Source: Candidatus Delongbacteria bacterium
GTDB lineage: Bacteria; UBA4055
NCBI GenBank assembly: GCA_028702975.1
Contig: JAQVNT010000129.1
Coordinates: 1-5,259 of the forward strand
Reading direction: 5' to 3'
Length of the DNA: 5,259 nucleotides
How positions within the stretch are numbered: position 1 is the first letter of the stretch; every line of letters starts with the position of its first letter. The translations under genes and the position numbers were made by a program. The notes under the pieces were generated by a model. That model did not search any database and was not told the origin of the DNA. It saw nothing but the letters and a program-made list of their open reading frames with translations. Below, piece after piece: positions 1 through 5,259 of the stretch.

Positions 1-140
1 ACTTTCTCCGGAGATTTTATTCTGAATATAATTTAAGACTTTTTATGCAGTTTCGAAAGTAATGAAATTAAAATTGTTGATTTTTATGAAGTATTTGGTT
101 AATTTATACCGGACATAAGAAGAATGGCGGTAAGTTAGCT
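1..140. other. AT-rich upstream region, no firm gene
   Basis: This stretch precedes the cNMP-binding gene and contains only short open frames. One plus-strand frame runs from the window edge to a TAA at 34-36 and another to a TAA at 60-62. Either could be the tail of a truncated upstream gene, but neither is long enough to judge. A TTGATT at 77-82 and a TTTATACC at 103-110 look promoter-like, but their spacing (over 20 bp) is poor, so I do not call a promoter. A promoter for the downstream operon is nevertheless expected here. Confidence 0.4.
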
Positions 141-1013
141 ATGCTATCACCGAAAATACTGGAATATTTAAAGAGAAACCTTCTTTTCGAAGGTATTCCC
201 GATGAAGAGCTTCAGAATCTGGAAGACGATTTTTTTCAGCTTAAGGAGTATCAGAAGGAAGACCTTATAATAGAGCAGGATGCTGACCCTGACGGCGTTT
301 ATCTGATCCTGAAAGGTTCTGTCGTTGTCAAAAAATCTACAATGAAAGATACGACGGACGATGAACTGAACAAGGAGATCATCCTCAATTACTGCAGTAA
401 AAATGAATTTGTAGGTGAACTGGCTCTCGTGAGCAACAAAAAGAGGGCGGCAAATGTTTACGCTTTCAGTTCTGTTTGCAGAATAATTTTCATAAACACA
501 GCCGATTTCTACAGGATCTATGAAATAATACCCGGAATCCAAAAGAATCTGGGTAAAACAATAGCCGAAAGGCTGGGTGAAACTTCAATAAGAGCGGCTA
601 ACGAGTCCAGCAAATACAAGAAACTTTACGAACTTCAGCTTGAGAACTCGGTCAGAACGACTCAGCTGCTGAAGACTCAGAAAGAATTCGAGAAAAGGAA
701 TCTGGAACTTCTTCAGAGCCAGAAGGAGATCAAAAGAACAGCTATCGTAGAGACCATTCTGACCATGATAAATTCTATACACAAAGATCTCGACAGCGGT
801 CTTAAAACGGTTTTTGAAAATATTACTAAGCTTAAAGATATTACAAATACGGACGGATCGGCAGAGATGAAAGCTATTGTAGAAACGATCGCAAAAGAAT
901 TTGAGGATGTAAAATCAAAACTTGATCTTTATTCTGACCAGGCAACACTAGAGTTCGGAAACGACGATCAAGGCAGAAAAGTCATCATATTCAAGCCCAG
1001 AGAAAATGAATAA
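141..1013 (+). CDS. Cyclic nucleotide-binding domain protein with C-terminal coiled coil / DHp-like helical hairpin
   Basis: This is a 290-residue soluble protein with no signal peptide. Residues about 10-130 form a CRP-type cyclic-nucleotide-binding domain. It opens with LFEGIPDEEL and continues with the strand-turn-strand segment DGVYLILKGSVVV (51-63). The phosphate-binding-cassette-like stretch is VGELALVSNKKRAANV (91-106), in which Glu93 and Arg102 occupy the places that normally contact the ribose and cyclic phosphate, so ligand binding is plausible. Residues about 152-200 are charged and heptad-like, suggesting a coiled coil. Residues 201-266 look like two helices separated by a short loop, followed by a small tail ending in KVIIFKPRENE. 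There is no helix-turn-helix, so it should not be a CRP/FNR transcription factor. The second half may be a dimerisation or output module. The start ATG has only a weak upstream GGCGG as ribosome binding site. The MFS-type gene follows closely on the same strand. Whether the ligand is cAMP or cGMP is unknown. Confidence 0.85.
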   Translation: MLSPKILEYLKRNLLFEGIPDEELQNLEDDFFQLKEYQKEDLIIEQDADPDGVYLILKGSVVVKKSTMKDTTDDELNKEIILNYCSKNEFVGELALVSNKKRAANVYAFSSVCRIIFINTADFYRIYEIIPGIQKNLGKTIAERLGETSIRAANESSKYKKLYELQLENSVRTTQLLKTQKEFEKRNLELLQSQKEIKRTAIVETILTMINSIHKDLDSGLKTVFENITKLKDITNTDGSAEMKAIVETIAKEFEDVKSKLDLYSDQATLEFGNDDQGRKVIIFKPRENE

Positions 1014-1025
1014 TCAGGATAAAAT

Positions 1026-1032
1026 AAGAAGG
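1026..1032 (+). promoter_or_regulatory. Ribosome binding site deciding between start codons of the MFS gene
   Basis: AAGAAGG is one mismatch from the Shine-Dalgarno core AAGGAGG. Three in-frame ATGs follow, at 1036, 1042 and 1048. The spacing from this site is 3, 9 and 15 bases respectively. The ATG at 1042 therefore fits best, giving a protein beginning MSMFSYF, two residues shorter than the longest reading. Confidence 0.5.
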
Positions 1033-1035
1033 TAG

Positions 1036-2349
1036 ATGATTATGAGTATGTTCAGCTATTTTAAATTCGACGACAGAACTGATCCGAAGATCAAAACAGC
1101 AGCCAGACTTTCATTCCTCGCATTTTTCGGTGCGGCCGGATGGCTTTCGTCCATCATAAATTTTTCAAGATCGGTTCTGGAGCTAGACGCATTTAATTTC
1201 GGGATAGTTCTCACAGTCAATGAAACCGCAGTGATTTTTGGTTTTATAATATCGATACTTCTGGCATACATCTCAGAATCAAGGCTTTTGGGGATACTTG
1301 TTGCGATGGCAGGAACTGCCTTGATACTCTGCGCTTTTGCAGAGTTCAACAACCCGGCTTTCTCGTTTCTTTACACCTTCGTGGGTAAATATGTATCGAT
1401 CGCAACGATGAATATGGCAATGTTCGCATTTCTTCTGTCTCTGAGCGTCGAGTACTTCGAGACAACCAGAGATTCTCTGGTTAAACACAGCACTGACAGC
1501 GGATATACAGCAGTGGTAATGGGGAAGATATCTGCCTTCAGCCTTCTCGGAACAGCTTCAGGGTACTTTCTGGTTTCTTTACTTGGATTTCTATTCAGCC
1601 CAAAAAGCGGCTTTTTCCCGTTGGAATATTTTTACTTCTTACTTTACGGCATACTTGGACTTCCTCTGATCGTAATAGGAATATTAAGCTCAAAAAAAGC
1701 GGTCGCAGCTAAAGCCTTAAAGGAACATGTTGAATTTATTATAAGGGGAAAGTTCCTCAATTTTTATATACTCACTTTTTTTACTGCCTCACTCAATATC
1801 ATCATGATCTTTTTTGGAGCTTTCTTCCTCGTTGATAAATTCAGTCTTAGTCCGGGTTTTATCGGACTAATCTTTCTTCTTCATTCTGCCTTGGTATTCT
1901 TTCTTAGAGCTAAAGCAACCGAGATAATGAAGAGTAAAGGGGAAGATCTTACGATGAAGATCCGTTATATAGCAAGCGTTGTATTTTTTGCCGTGCTCAT
2001 TATTTCGGCTTTTGATTTCGTTGACAAAGATTCACCCATGAAATATGTGCTGCTCGGTATACTTGCTTTATACGGTACGACAACCCTTTTCGACAATTCT
2101 ATCAAAAGTTTCATCTCGTACTTCGCTACCCCGAACGAGCAGAGATCGAATCTGGTTATATATACAAGACTGAACCAGATAGCGAAGATAATTATCCCGA
2201 TTCTTACAGGATGGCTGTGGATCCAGTACGGAAGTTCCGCTGCTTTTGCCCTTGGAGCAATATTCTCGGCGATATGTCTGATAGTGTCGTTCAGAATATA
2301 CTCGGCATACAATGACTCTGACGACGGCGGAATTGTAGAAGAAGGCTAG
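1036..2349 (+). CDS. MFS-type 12-helix integral membrane transporter, substrate unknown
   Basis: The product is 437 residues and strongly hydrophobic. About twelve membrane segments can be read, near residues 25-45, 53-79, 83-103, 108-137, 162-187, 197-218, 240-266, 272-291, 309-327, 335-352, 382-398 and 400-422. A longer polar stretch (about 219-239) separates helices 6 and 7. This length and 6+6 layout fit the major facilitator superfamily. The segment TPNEQRSNLVIYTRLNQIAKIIIP (365-388) resembles the polar loop plus helix 11 of MFS proteins. No subfamily signature was recognised, so I give no substrate. The N-terminus is cytoplasmic and polar; the C-terminus is acidic. The gene starts 22-28 bases after the cNMP-binding gene, suggesting one transcript and a functional link. 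The longest start is at 1036, but the ribosome binding site favours the ATG at 1042. An alternative is another polytopic family with a similar fold; the membrane-protein call itself is secure. Confidence 0.75.
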   Translation: MIMSMFSYFKFDDRTDPKIKTAARLSFLAFFGAAGWLSSIINFSRSVLELDAFNFGIVLTVNETAVIFGFIISILLAYISESRLLGILVAMAGTALILCAFAEFNNPAFSFLYTFVGKYVSIATMNMAMFAFLLSLSVEYFETTRDSLVKHSTDSGYTAVVMGKISAFSLLGTASGYFLVSLLGFLFSPKSGFFPLEYFYFLLYGILGLPLIVIGILSSKKAVAAKALKEHVEFIIRGKFLNFYILTFFTASLNIIMIFFGAFFLVDKFSLSPGFIGLIFLLHSALVFFLRAKATEIMKSKGEDLTMKIRYIASVVFFAVLIISAFDFVDKDSPMKYVLLGILALYGTTTLFDNSIKSFISYFATPNEQRSNLVIYTRLNQIAKIIIPILTGWLWIQYGSSAAFALGAIFSAICLIVSFRIYSAYNDSDDGGIVEEG

Positions 2350-2416
2350 CAATTATTTTGAGAAAAAGTATTTTTTATATCGTCACGAAGAAATACAAAA
2401 TCAATTAACGACCCAT

Positions 2417-2446
2417 AAAAAAAAGGCAGATATTTCTGCCTTTTTT
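2417..2446. terminator. Bidirectional intrinsic terminator
   Basis: GGCAGA (2425-2430) and TCTGCC (2435-2440) form a perfect 6-bp stem around a TATT loop. Flanking A and T runs extend it. On the plus strand six T residues follow (2441-2446), ending the cNMP-binding/MFS operon. On the minus strand eight T residues follow (complement of 2417-2424), ending the tRNA-Ser/tRNA-Arg transcript just past the tRNA-Arg 3' end. One hairpin thus serves two converging units. Confidence 0.9.
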
Positions 2447-2453
2447 CATTAAA

Positions 2454-2527
2454 TATACCCAGAGGGGTTCGAACCCCCAACCGCCTGGTTCGTAGCCAGG
2501 TACTCTATCCAGTTGAGCTATGGGTAC
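2454..2527 (-). tRNA. tRNA-Arg (anticodon ACG)
   Basis: The minus strand folds into a full 74-nt cloverleaf. The acceptor stem is GTACCCA paired with TGGGTAT (the first pair is G-U). The D arm is GCTC/GAGT. The anticodon stem CCTGG/CCAGG encloses loop CTACGAA, giving anticodon ACG. The variable loop is 5 nt. The T arm is GGGGG-TTCGAAC-CCCTC. The discriminator is A. The 3' CCA is not encoded (the genome reads ATTT after the acceptor stem), so it must be added enzymatically. A34 is expected to be deaminated to inosine by TadA, allowing reading of CGU, CGC and CGA. It is the second gene of the tRNA unit, 16 bases after tRNA-Ser. Confidence 0.97.
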
Positions 2528-2535
2528 AAGCCGGT

Positions 2536-2644
2536 CCTCTTTGCGGAGACGGTGGGATTCGAACCCACGTTTCCTTGCGGAAACACGCTTTCCAGGCGTG
2601 CGCCTTAAACCGCTCGGCCACGTCTCCGGTCGTGTTCAAAGAGG
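2536..2644 (-). repeat. 8-bp inverted repeat flanking tRNA-Ser (leader/trailer stem)
   Basis: CCTCTTTG at 2536-2543 is the exact inverted complement of CAAAGAGG at 2637-2644. In the precursor RNA the 5' leader could therefore pair with the trailer that begins directly after the discriminator base, stacking a helix near the acceptor stem with nine unpaired leader bases. The hexamer GACCGG also occurs in both leader (2626-2631) and spacer (2531-2536), as a direct repeat. The predicted transcription start (about 2641-2643) would leave most of the 5' arm in the transcript. Confidence 0.5.
2544..2627 (-). tRNA. tRNA-Ser (anticodon GGA)
   Basis: The minus strand gives an 84-nt class II tRNA. The acceptor stem is GGAGACG/CGTCTCC. 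The D arm is GCC/GGC with an 11-nt loop containing the conserved GG. The anticodon stem CACGC/GCGTG encloses loop CTGGAAA, giving anticodon GGA (reads UCC and UCU). A long 15-nt variable arm with a TTTCC/GGAAA stem is the serine identity feature. The T arm is GTGGG-TTCGAAT-CCCAC. The discriminator is G, as usual for bacterial tRNA-Ser. The CCA end is not encoded. It is the first gene of the unit, with a -10 box about 22 bases upstream. Confidence 0.97.
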
Positions 2645-2648
2645 GGTA

Positions 2649-2677
2649 AATATAACTGATTTTGCTTATAATGTCAA
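2649..2677 (-). promoter_or_regulatory. Sigma-70-type promoter for the tRNA-Ser/tRNA-Arg unit
   Basis: On the minus strand a perfect -35 box TTGACA (2672-2677) is followed by exactly 17 bases and a -10 box TATATT (2649-2654, five of six consensus bases). Transcription should begin near 2641-2643, about 15 bases before the tRNA-Ser 5' end. The promoter starts 13 bases past the lipoprotein stop codon, so the tRNAs can be expressed independently of the outer-membrane operon. Confidence 0.8.
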
Positions 2678-2689
2678 CTTGTAAGACAG

Positions 2690-3658
2690 TTACGGATATT
2701 TATTTTCGAGCGATCTTACATATATCCTGTACCTGTTTCTGACCGCCGATGAATTCGAGAGGGTAAAAAGTCCTATGCCGTTGATCACATTGGTGTATCT
2801 TTCCTCCCCTCCGTAAAACGATTCCATATAGTTTCTGAATGCCGCGTCGGTCGCCGAGAATATTACCGTATGCATTCCTTCATGATAGAGGGCGTACCAG
2901 TAAATGCTCATGCTTCTAAGATAGTAGTCGGTAAGATCGTGCCCGTATTTTTCAGTGTCCTTGAATATTCTTGTCTCGATCGGATAATCTTCCCAGACTG
3001 TTTCCGTTGTATCCTCGAGCCAGAAAGATGTGTCGATCCTGCATATCTCGTCCGGAACGATCCTGAACGAGGCCATCCGATGTTCTGCCAGAATAAGAAG
3101 TGAATCGAACCTGCATCTCATCAGCTCTATATCATCAAAACTCTCGCCTCTGCGGTAAAATAGAGTGTCAACAGCCGACGGATCCTCTTCAATTGAGACC
3201 ATTTCAGCATCTTTCTCAACATTCTTTACGATAATACCTGTCAGTTCAGGCGGACAAACTGATTCGGCATAAATAGCTTCATGATCGTTATACGTAACAT
3301 CGATCCTGTACCAATATCCAGTGATGAACCTGTCCGGAAAATCTGCTTCTGGCAGGAAATATATTCCCTTCTTGTCGGGGTATTCGCTGAGAATCCCGAC
3401 AATAGAGTACACGCTGTCTGACGGGGCTTTAACAGAAAGGGTCACGGTCGCTCCGGACAACCCCAGATTTTCCATATTTATGCTCTCGTTCACCCCGCCT
3501 GTCCGGGAAAGATACAGACTGTCTATTGTCGAATCGGCCTTGGCGTAGCAGAAAAGAGCGAGTTTTTCCTCGTACCGGGTGGAACTTCCCGTCTCGCACG
3601 ACATTATCGTAATTAACGCAGTGGTTAAAACAAGTAAATTTATATAAGTTTTCATCAT
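2690..3658 (-). CDS. DUF4249-like outer-membrane lipoprotein, partner of the TonB-dependent receptor
   Basis: The product is 322 residues. Residues 1-20 are a lipoprotein signal (MMKTYINLLVLTTALITIMS) with the lipidated cysteine at position 21; the next residue is Glu, not Asp. The mature part starts with a YEEKLALFCYAKADSTID strand, then LSGATVTLSV (67-76) and KGIYFLP (97-103). It ends with HTVIFSATDAAFRNYMESFY (263-282) and TNVINGIGLFTLSNSS (289-304). This order resembles the DUF4249 family: an N-terminal beta-sandwich-like part and a C-terminal 'NIxxGxGxF' motif. The middle (about 148-240) is acid-rich and less recognisable. DUF4249 proteins are commonly encoded beside TonB-dependent receptors, and this one follows such a gene with 5 bases between stop and start. 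Its role is presumably ligand capture or a lid for the receptor; the ligand is unknown. The AGGAGG site is 1 base from the first ATG and 4 from the second (3653-3655), so translation may begin at the second Met. Confidence 0.78.
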   Translation of the reverse strand: MMKTYINLLVLTTALITIMSCETGSSTRYEEKLALFCYAKADSTIDSLYLSRTGGVNESINMENLGLSGATVTLSVKAPSDSVYSIVGILSEYPDKKGIYFLPEADFPDRFITGYWYRIDVTYNDHEAIYAESVCPPELTGIIVKNVEKDAEMVSIEEDPSAVDTLFYRRGESFDDIELMRCRFDSLLILAEHRMASFRIVPDEICRIDTSFWLEDTTETVWEDYPIETRIFKDTEKYGHDLTDYYLRSMSIYWYALYHEGMHTVIFSATDAAFRNYMESFYGGEERYTNVINGIGLFTLSNSSAVRNRYRIYVRSLENKYP

Positions 3659-3659
3659 C

Positions 3660-3665
3660 CCTCCT
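3660..3665 (-). promoter_or_regulatory. Strong Shine-Dalgarno overlapping the receptor stop codon
   Basis: On the minus strand AGGAGG shares its first two bases with the TAG stop of the receptor gene and is followed by GATGATG. The ribosome finishing the receptor would sit on this site, so translation of the lipoprotein is probably coupled to it. The spacing favours the second of the two adjacent ATG codons. Confidence 0.75.
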
Positions 3666-5259
3666 AAAAACTGTAGCTCAGCCTGACCGAAGGCAGTATC
3701 GGCAGCATTGGAAATACATCTTTACTTACTGTATTGTCCTCGTCCCGTTCGTCATAAATGTAAGACTGAATATTTTCCCTGTTGGTAAGATTGAGGACGC
3801 TCAGGTTCAAAAGAAGCTTGGAACTGTTTCTGAAATACCATGTATAGTTCGCACTGATATCCCATCTGAAATAGTCAGGATACCTCATTCTGTTCCGTTC
3901 GCCCTTTACAGCCACAATACTCTCTTCTCCCGTCTCCGTGATATGAACATAGTACCCGATGTTCTCGGTATAAGGCCTTCCTGATGAAAATGTTATCACG
4001 GTTCCGAACGACCATTTTTTGTTCAGGTTGTAATTAACTGAAGATTTAAAACTGTGCGGAACATCCCAGTGAGCATCGAAAGTGTCTTTGTCCTCTAACG
4101 GATCGTCAATGGTCTTTCTTACCCTTCCGTATGTGTAGGATAAATTACCGTTCAGTTTTCCGAACTGCCTCTCCGCCATCAGTTCTATTCCATATGCATG
4201 GGCATAGCTGTTCACGAAGTATTTTCCTATTTCCATATCTTCTATAACATCGTCTGTCGATGAAGTTGTCTCCTTCCAGTTCTGAAGGTTCTGCATATAT
4301 TTGTAATACCCCTCGACCGTGAACCTGTAGTCTCCTCCGGCGATCCTTCTTGTTGTTTCGTAACCTAATGCAAAATTATCGCATATCCCCGGATCCACCG
4401 AATCGTCGATCGGGAACCAGTTATCAACTATCTGAAGCGACTGATTTTCCTGCTGAACAGTGAACAGACCCTGGAAATACCTCCCTCCGCTCAGCGTAAC
4501 AGAGCTGAAATCCGAGAACATATATTTAAGGCTGAGCCTGGGAGATGCAATAAGTTTAAAATCGTCATTCAGCATAGGATTGTACTCGAACCTCAGCCCC
4601 GGTTTAAAGGTAAATTTCGAGTTCCATGTTTTTGTAAGATCGCCGAATACAGAATATATGTAATAGCTACCGTCTATATCCATAAGATCGGTCTCTCCAA
4701 AAGACTGATCGTACCTGATGAAAAATCTCTGGGCTTCGAAACCGGATTTCAGGATCAAATCGTTTGAATAAAAATATTCGTTTGAATTTTTAAGGCTGAT
4801 ATCGCCGATCTCATTCTCATATTCGAAAGATCCGAAAGCCGCCATATTTATAAAGAAACTCGAATAGGACAGCTTAAAATCCGAATAAAGTTTAGGTGAA
4901 AATATGTGCCTCCACCTCAACGCATATGAATTGTTTCCCCAGCCCATGTCCATGTCGAACTGATTGAATGACAGAACATCAGACCCTACATAAGAGCTGA
5001 ATATAAGTCTGTCGTCGATCCCGATATCCTGATAGACCTGACCCTGACCGTCCCAGAAATAGTAGGAAGGATACTCATCGCCGAGCATTTCAAGGATCGG
5101 GTCGATATAACTTCTCCTCGCGGCGAGCAGAAAACCACCCTCAAGTACCGGTCCGGTGAACACTCCTTCTCCGGCGAAAAGCGAAGCAGATACATTTCCC
5201 TCGAACCTTTCCCTGTTGCCGTCGCGGCTCCTGATGTCCAGCACAGAACCTAATCTTCC
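3664..5259 (-). CDS. TonB-dependent outer-membrane receptor, 5'-truncated by the window edge
   Basis: The reading frame is open to the window edge, giving 531 residues of the C-terminal part. The first visible residues, GRLGSVLDIRSRDGN, match the end of the plug domain in TonB-dependent receptors of the carboxypeptidase-regulatory-domain type. Then comes LLAARRSYIDPIL (the ARRSYID box lies at 5101-5124), followed by YYFWDGQGQVYQDIGIDDRLIFSSYVGSDVLSF, the usual plug-to-barrel transition of this group. The rest alternates aromatic and polar residues in beta-barrel style. The C-terminus, LPSVRLSYSF, ends in the terminal Phe expected for recognition by the BAM assembly machinery. Signal peptide, carboxypeptidase-like repeat, TonB box and most of the plug lie beyond 5259. 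A GTG at 5242-5244 could be misread as a start, but it lies inside the plug motif. The role is energy-dependent uptake across the outer membrane with the TonB-ExbBD system; the substrate is unknown. The DUF4249-like lipoprotein gene follows 5 bases downstream. Confidence 0.93.
   Translation of the reverse strand, partial: GRLGSVLDIRSRDGNRERFEGNVSASLFAGEGVFTGPVLEGGFLLAARRSYIDPILEMLGDEYPSYYFWDGQGQVYQDIGIDDRLIFSSYVGSDVLSFNQFDMDMGWGNNSYALRWRHIFSPKLYSDFKLSYSSFFINMAAFGSFEYENEIGDISLKNSNEYFYSNDLILKSGFEAQRFFIRYDQSFGETDLMDIDGSYYIYSVFGDLTKTWNSKFTFKPGLRFEYNPMLNDDFKLIASPRLSLKYMFSDFSSVTLSGGRYFQGLFTVQQENQSLQIVDNWFPIDDSVDPGICDNFALGYETTRRIAGGDYRFTVEGYYKYMQNLQNWKETTSSTDDVIEDMEIGKYFVNSYAHAYGIELMAERQFGKLNGNLSYTYGRVRKTIDDPLEDKDTFDAHWDVPHSFKSSVNYNLNKKWSFGTVITFSSGRPYTENIGYYVHITETGEESIVAVKGERNRMRYPDYFRWDISANYTWYFRNSSKLLLNLSVLNLTNRENIQSYIYDERDEDNTVSKDVFPMLPILPSVRLSYSF

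Noticed and set aside
77..110. Promoter-like TTGATT and TATACC upstream of the cNMP-binding gene.
   Set aside because: The spacing is about 22 bases and both boxes match only four of six positions, so it is too weak to call.
168..542. Minus-strand open frame of 124 codons opposite the cNMP-binding gene.
   Set aside because: It is antisense to a gene with clear domain motifs, has no recognisable family and no good ribosome binding site.
141..1013. CRP/FNR transcription-factor annotation for the cNMP-binding protein.
   Set aside because: The region after the nucleotide-binding domain is a long charged helical stretch without a helix-turn-helix.
1965..2352. Two overlapping minus-strand open frames opposite the end of the MFS gene.
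   Set aside because: They are shadows of a well-supported membrane protein gene and show no family features. The two frames also conflict with each other.
2454..2627. tRNA genes as a possible attachment site for an integrated element.
   Set aside because: No integrase gene, direct repeat of a tRNA 3' end or mobile-element sequence was seen in the window.
2870..2884. HEGMH (residues 259-263 of the lipoprotein) fits the HExxH zinc-protease pattern.
   Set aside because: It lies next to what looks like a beta strand of the DUF4249-like fold. No third ligand or wider metalloprotease signature was recognised downstream. A five-residue match with two fixed types is likely chance.
2870..3103. Plus-strand open frame of 77 codons inside the lipoprotein gene.
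   Set aside because: It is antisense to the lipoprotein, which has a signal peptide, a lipobox and family motifs; no promoter or ribosome site supports it.
5242..5244. GTG that could serve as the receptor start codon.
   Set aside because: The frame stays open to the window edge, and the upstream residues (GRLGS) belong to the conserved end of the plug domain. The gene continues beyond the window.

Overview
The window looks like a piece of chromosome from a Gram-negative bacterium. It carries a TonB-dependent outer-membrane receptor, a DUF4249-like lipoprotein, two tRNA genes and a two-gene operon. The receptor/lipoprotein pair is a hallmark of Bacteroidota and related FCB-group phyla. However, a strong AGGAGG ribosome binding site lies in front of the lipoprotein, and a TTGACA-17 bp-TATATT promoter lies in front of the tRNAs. 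Both are unlike typical Bacteroidota, which rarely use Shine-Dalgarno sites and use a different promoter consensus. A non-Bacteroidota FCB lineage is my best guess. It is an inference from signals, not a phylogenetic result.

Layout. Positions 1-140 are an AT-rich leader with no convincing gene. Two plus-strand genes follow as a likely operon. The first (141-1013) encodes a cyclic-nucleotide-binding-domain protein with a long helical C-terminus but no DNA-binding domain. The second (1036-2349) encodes a 12-helix membrane protein of the major facilitator type. A bidirectional intrinsic terminator (about 2417-2446) closes this operon and also ends the minus-strand tRNA unit. That unit is tRNA-Ser(GGA) then tRNA-Arg(ACG), with its own promoter at 2649-2677. 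Further right, also on the minus strand, are the DUF4249-like lipoprotein (2690-3658) and, 5 bp upstream of it, the TonB-dependent receptor (3664 to beyond 5259), whose N-terminus lies outside the window.

How the parts work together. The receptor and lipoprotein very likely form one outer-membrane unit for uptake or surface binding of an unidentified ligand. The lipoprotein start is tightly coupled to the end of the receptor gene. The cNMP-sensor/MFS pair may link an internal second messenger to a transport or membrane event, but no substrate can be read from the sequence. The tRNA pair is housekeeping. I saw no CRISPR array, insertion sequence, phage gene or obvious defence system. The least ordinary item is the cNMP-binding protein, whose C-terminus resembles a stand-alone histidine-kinase-type helical hairpin.
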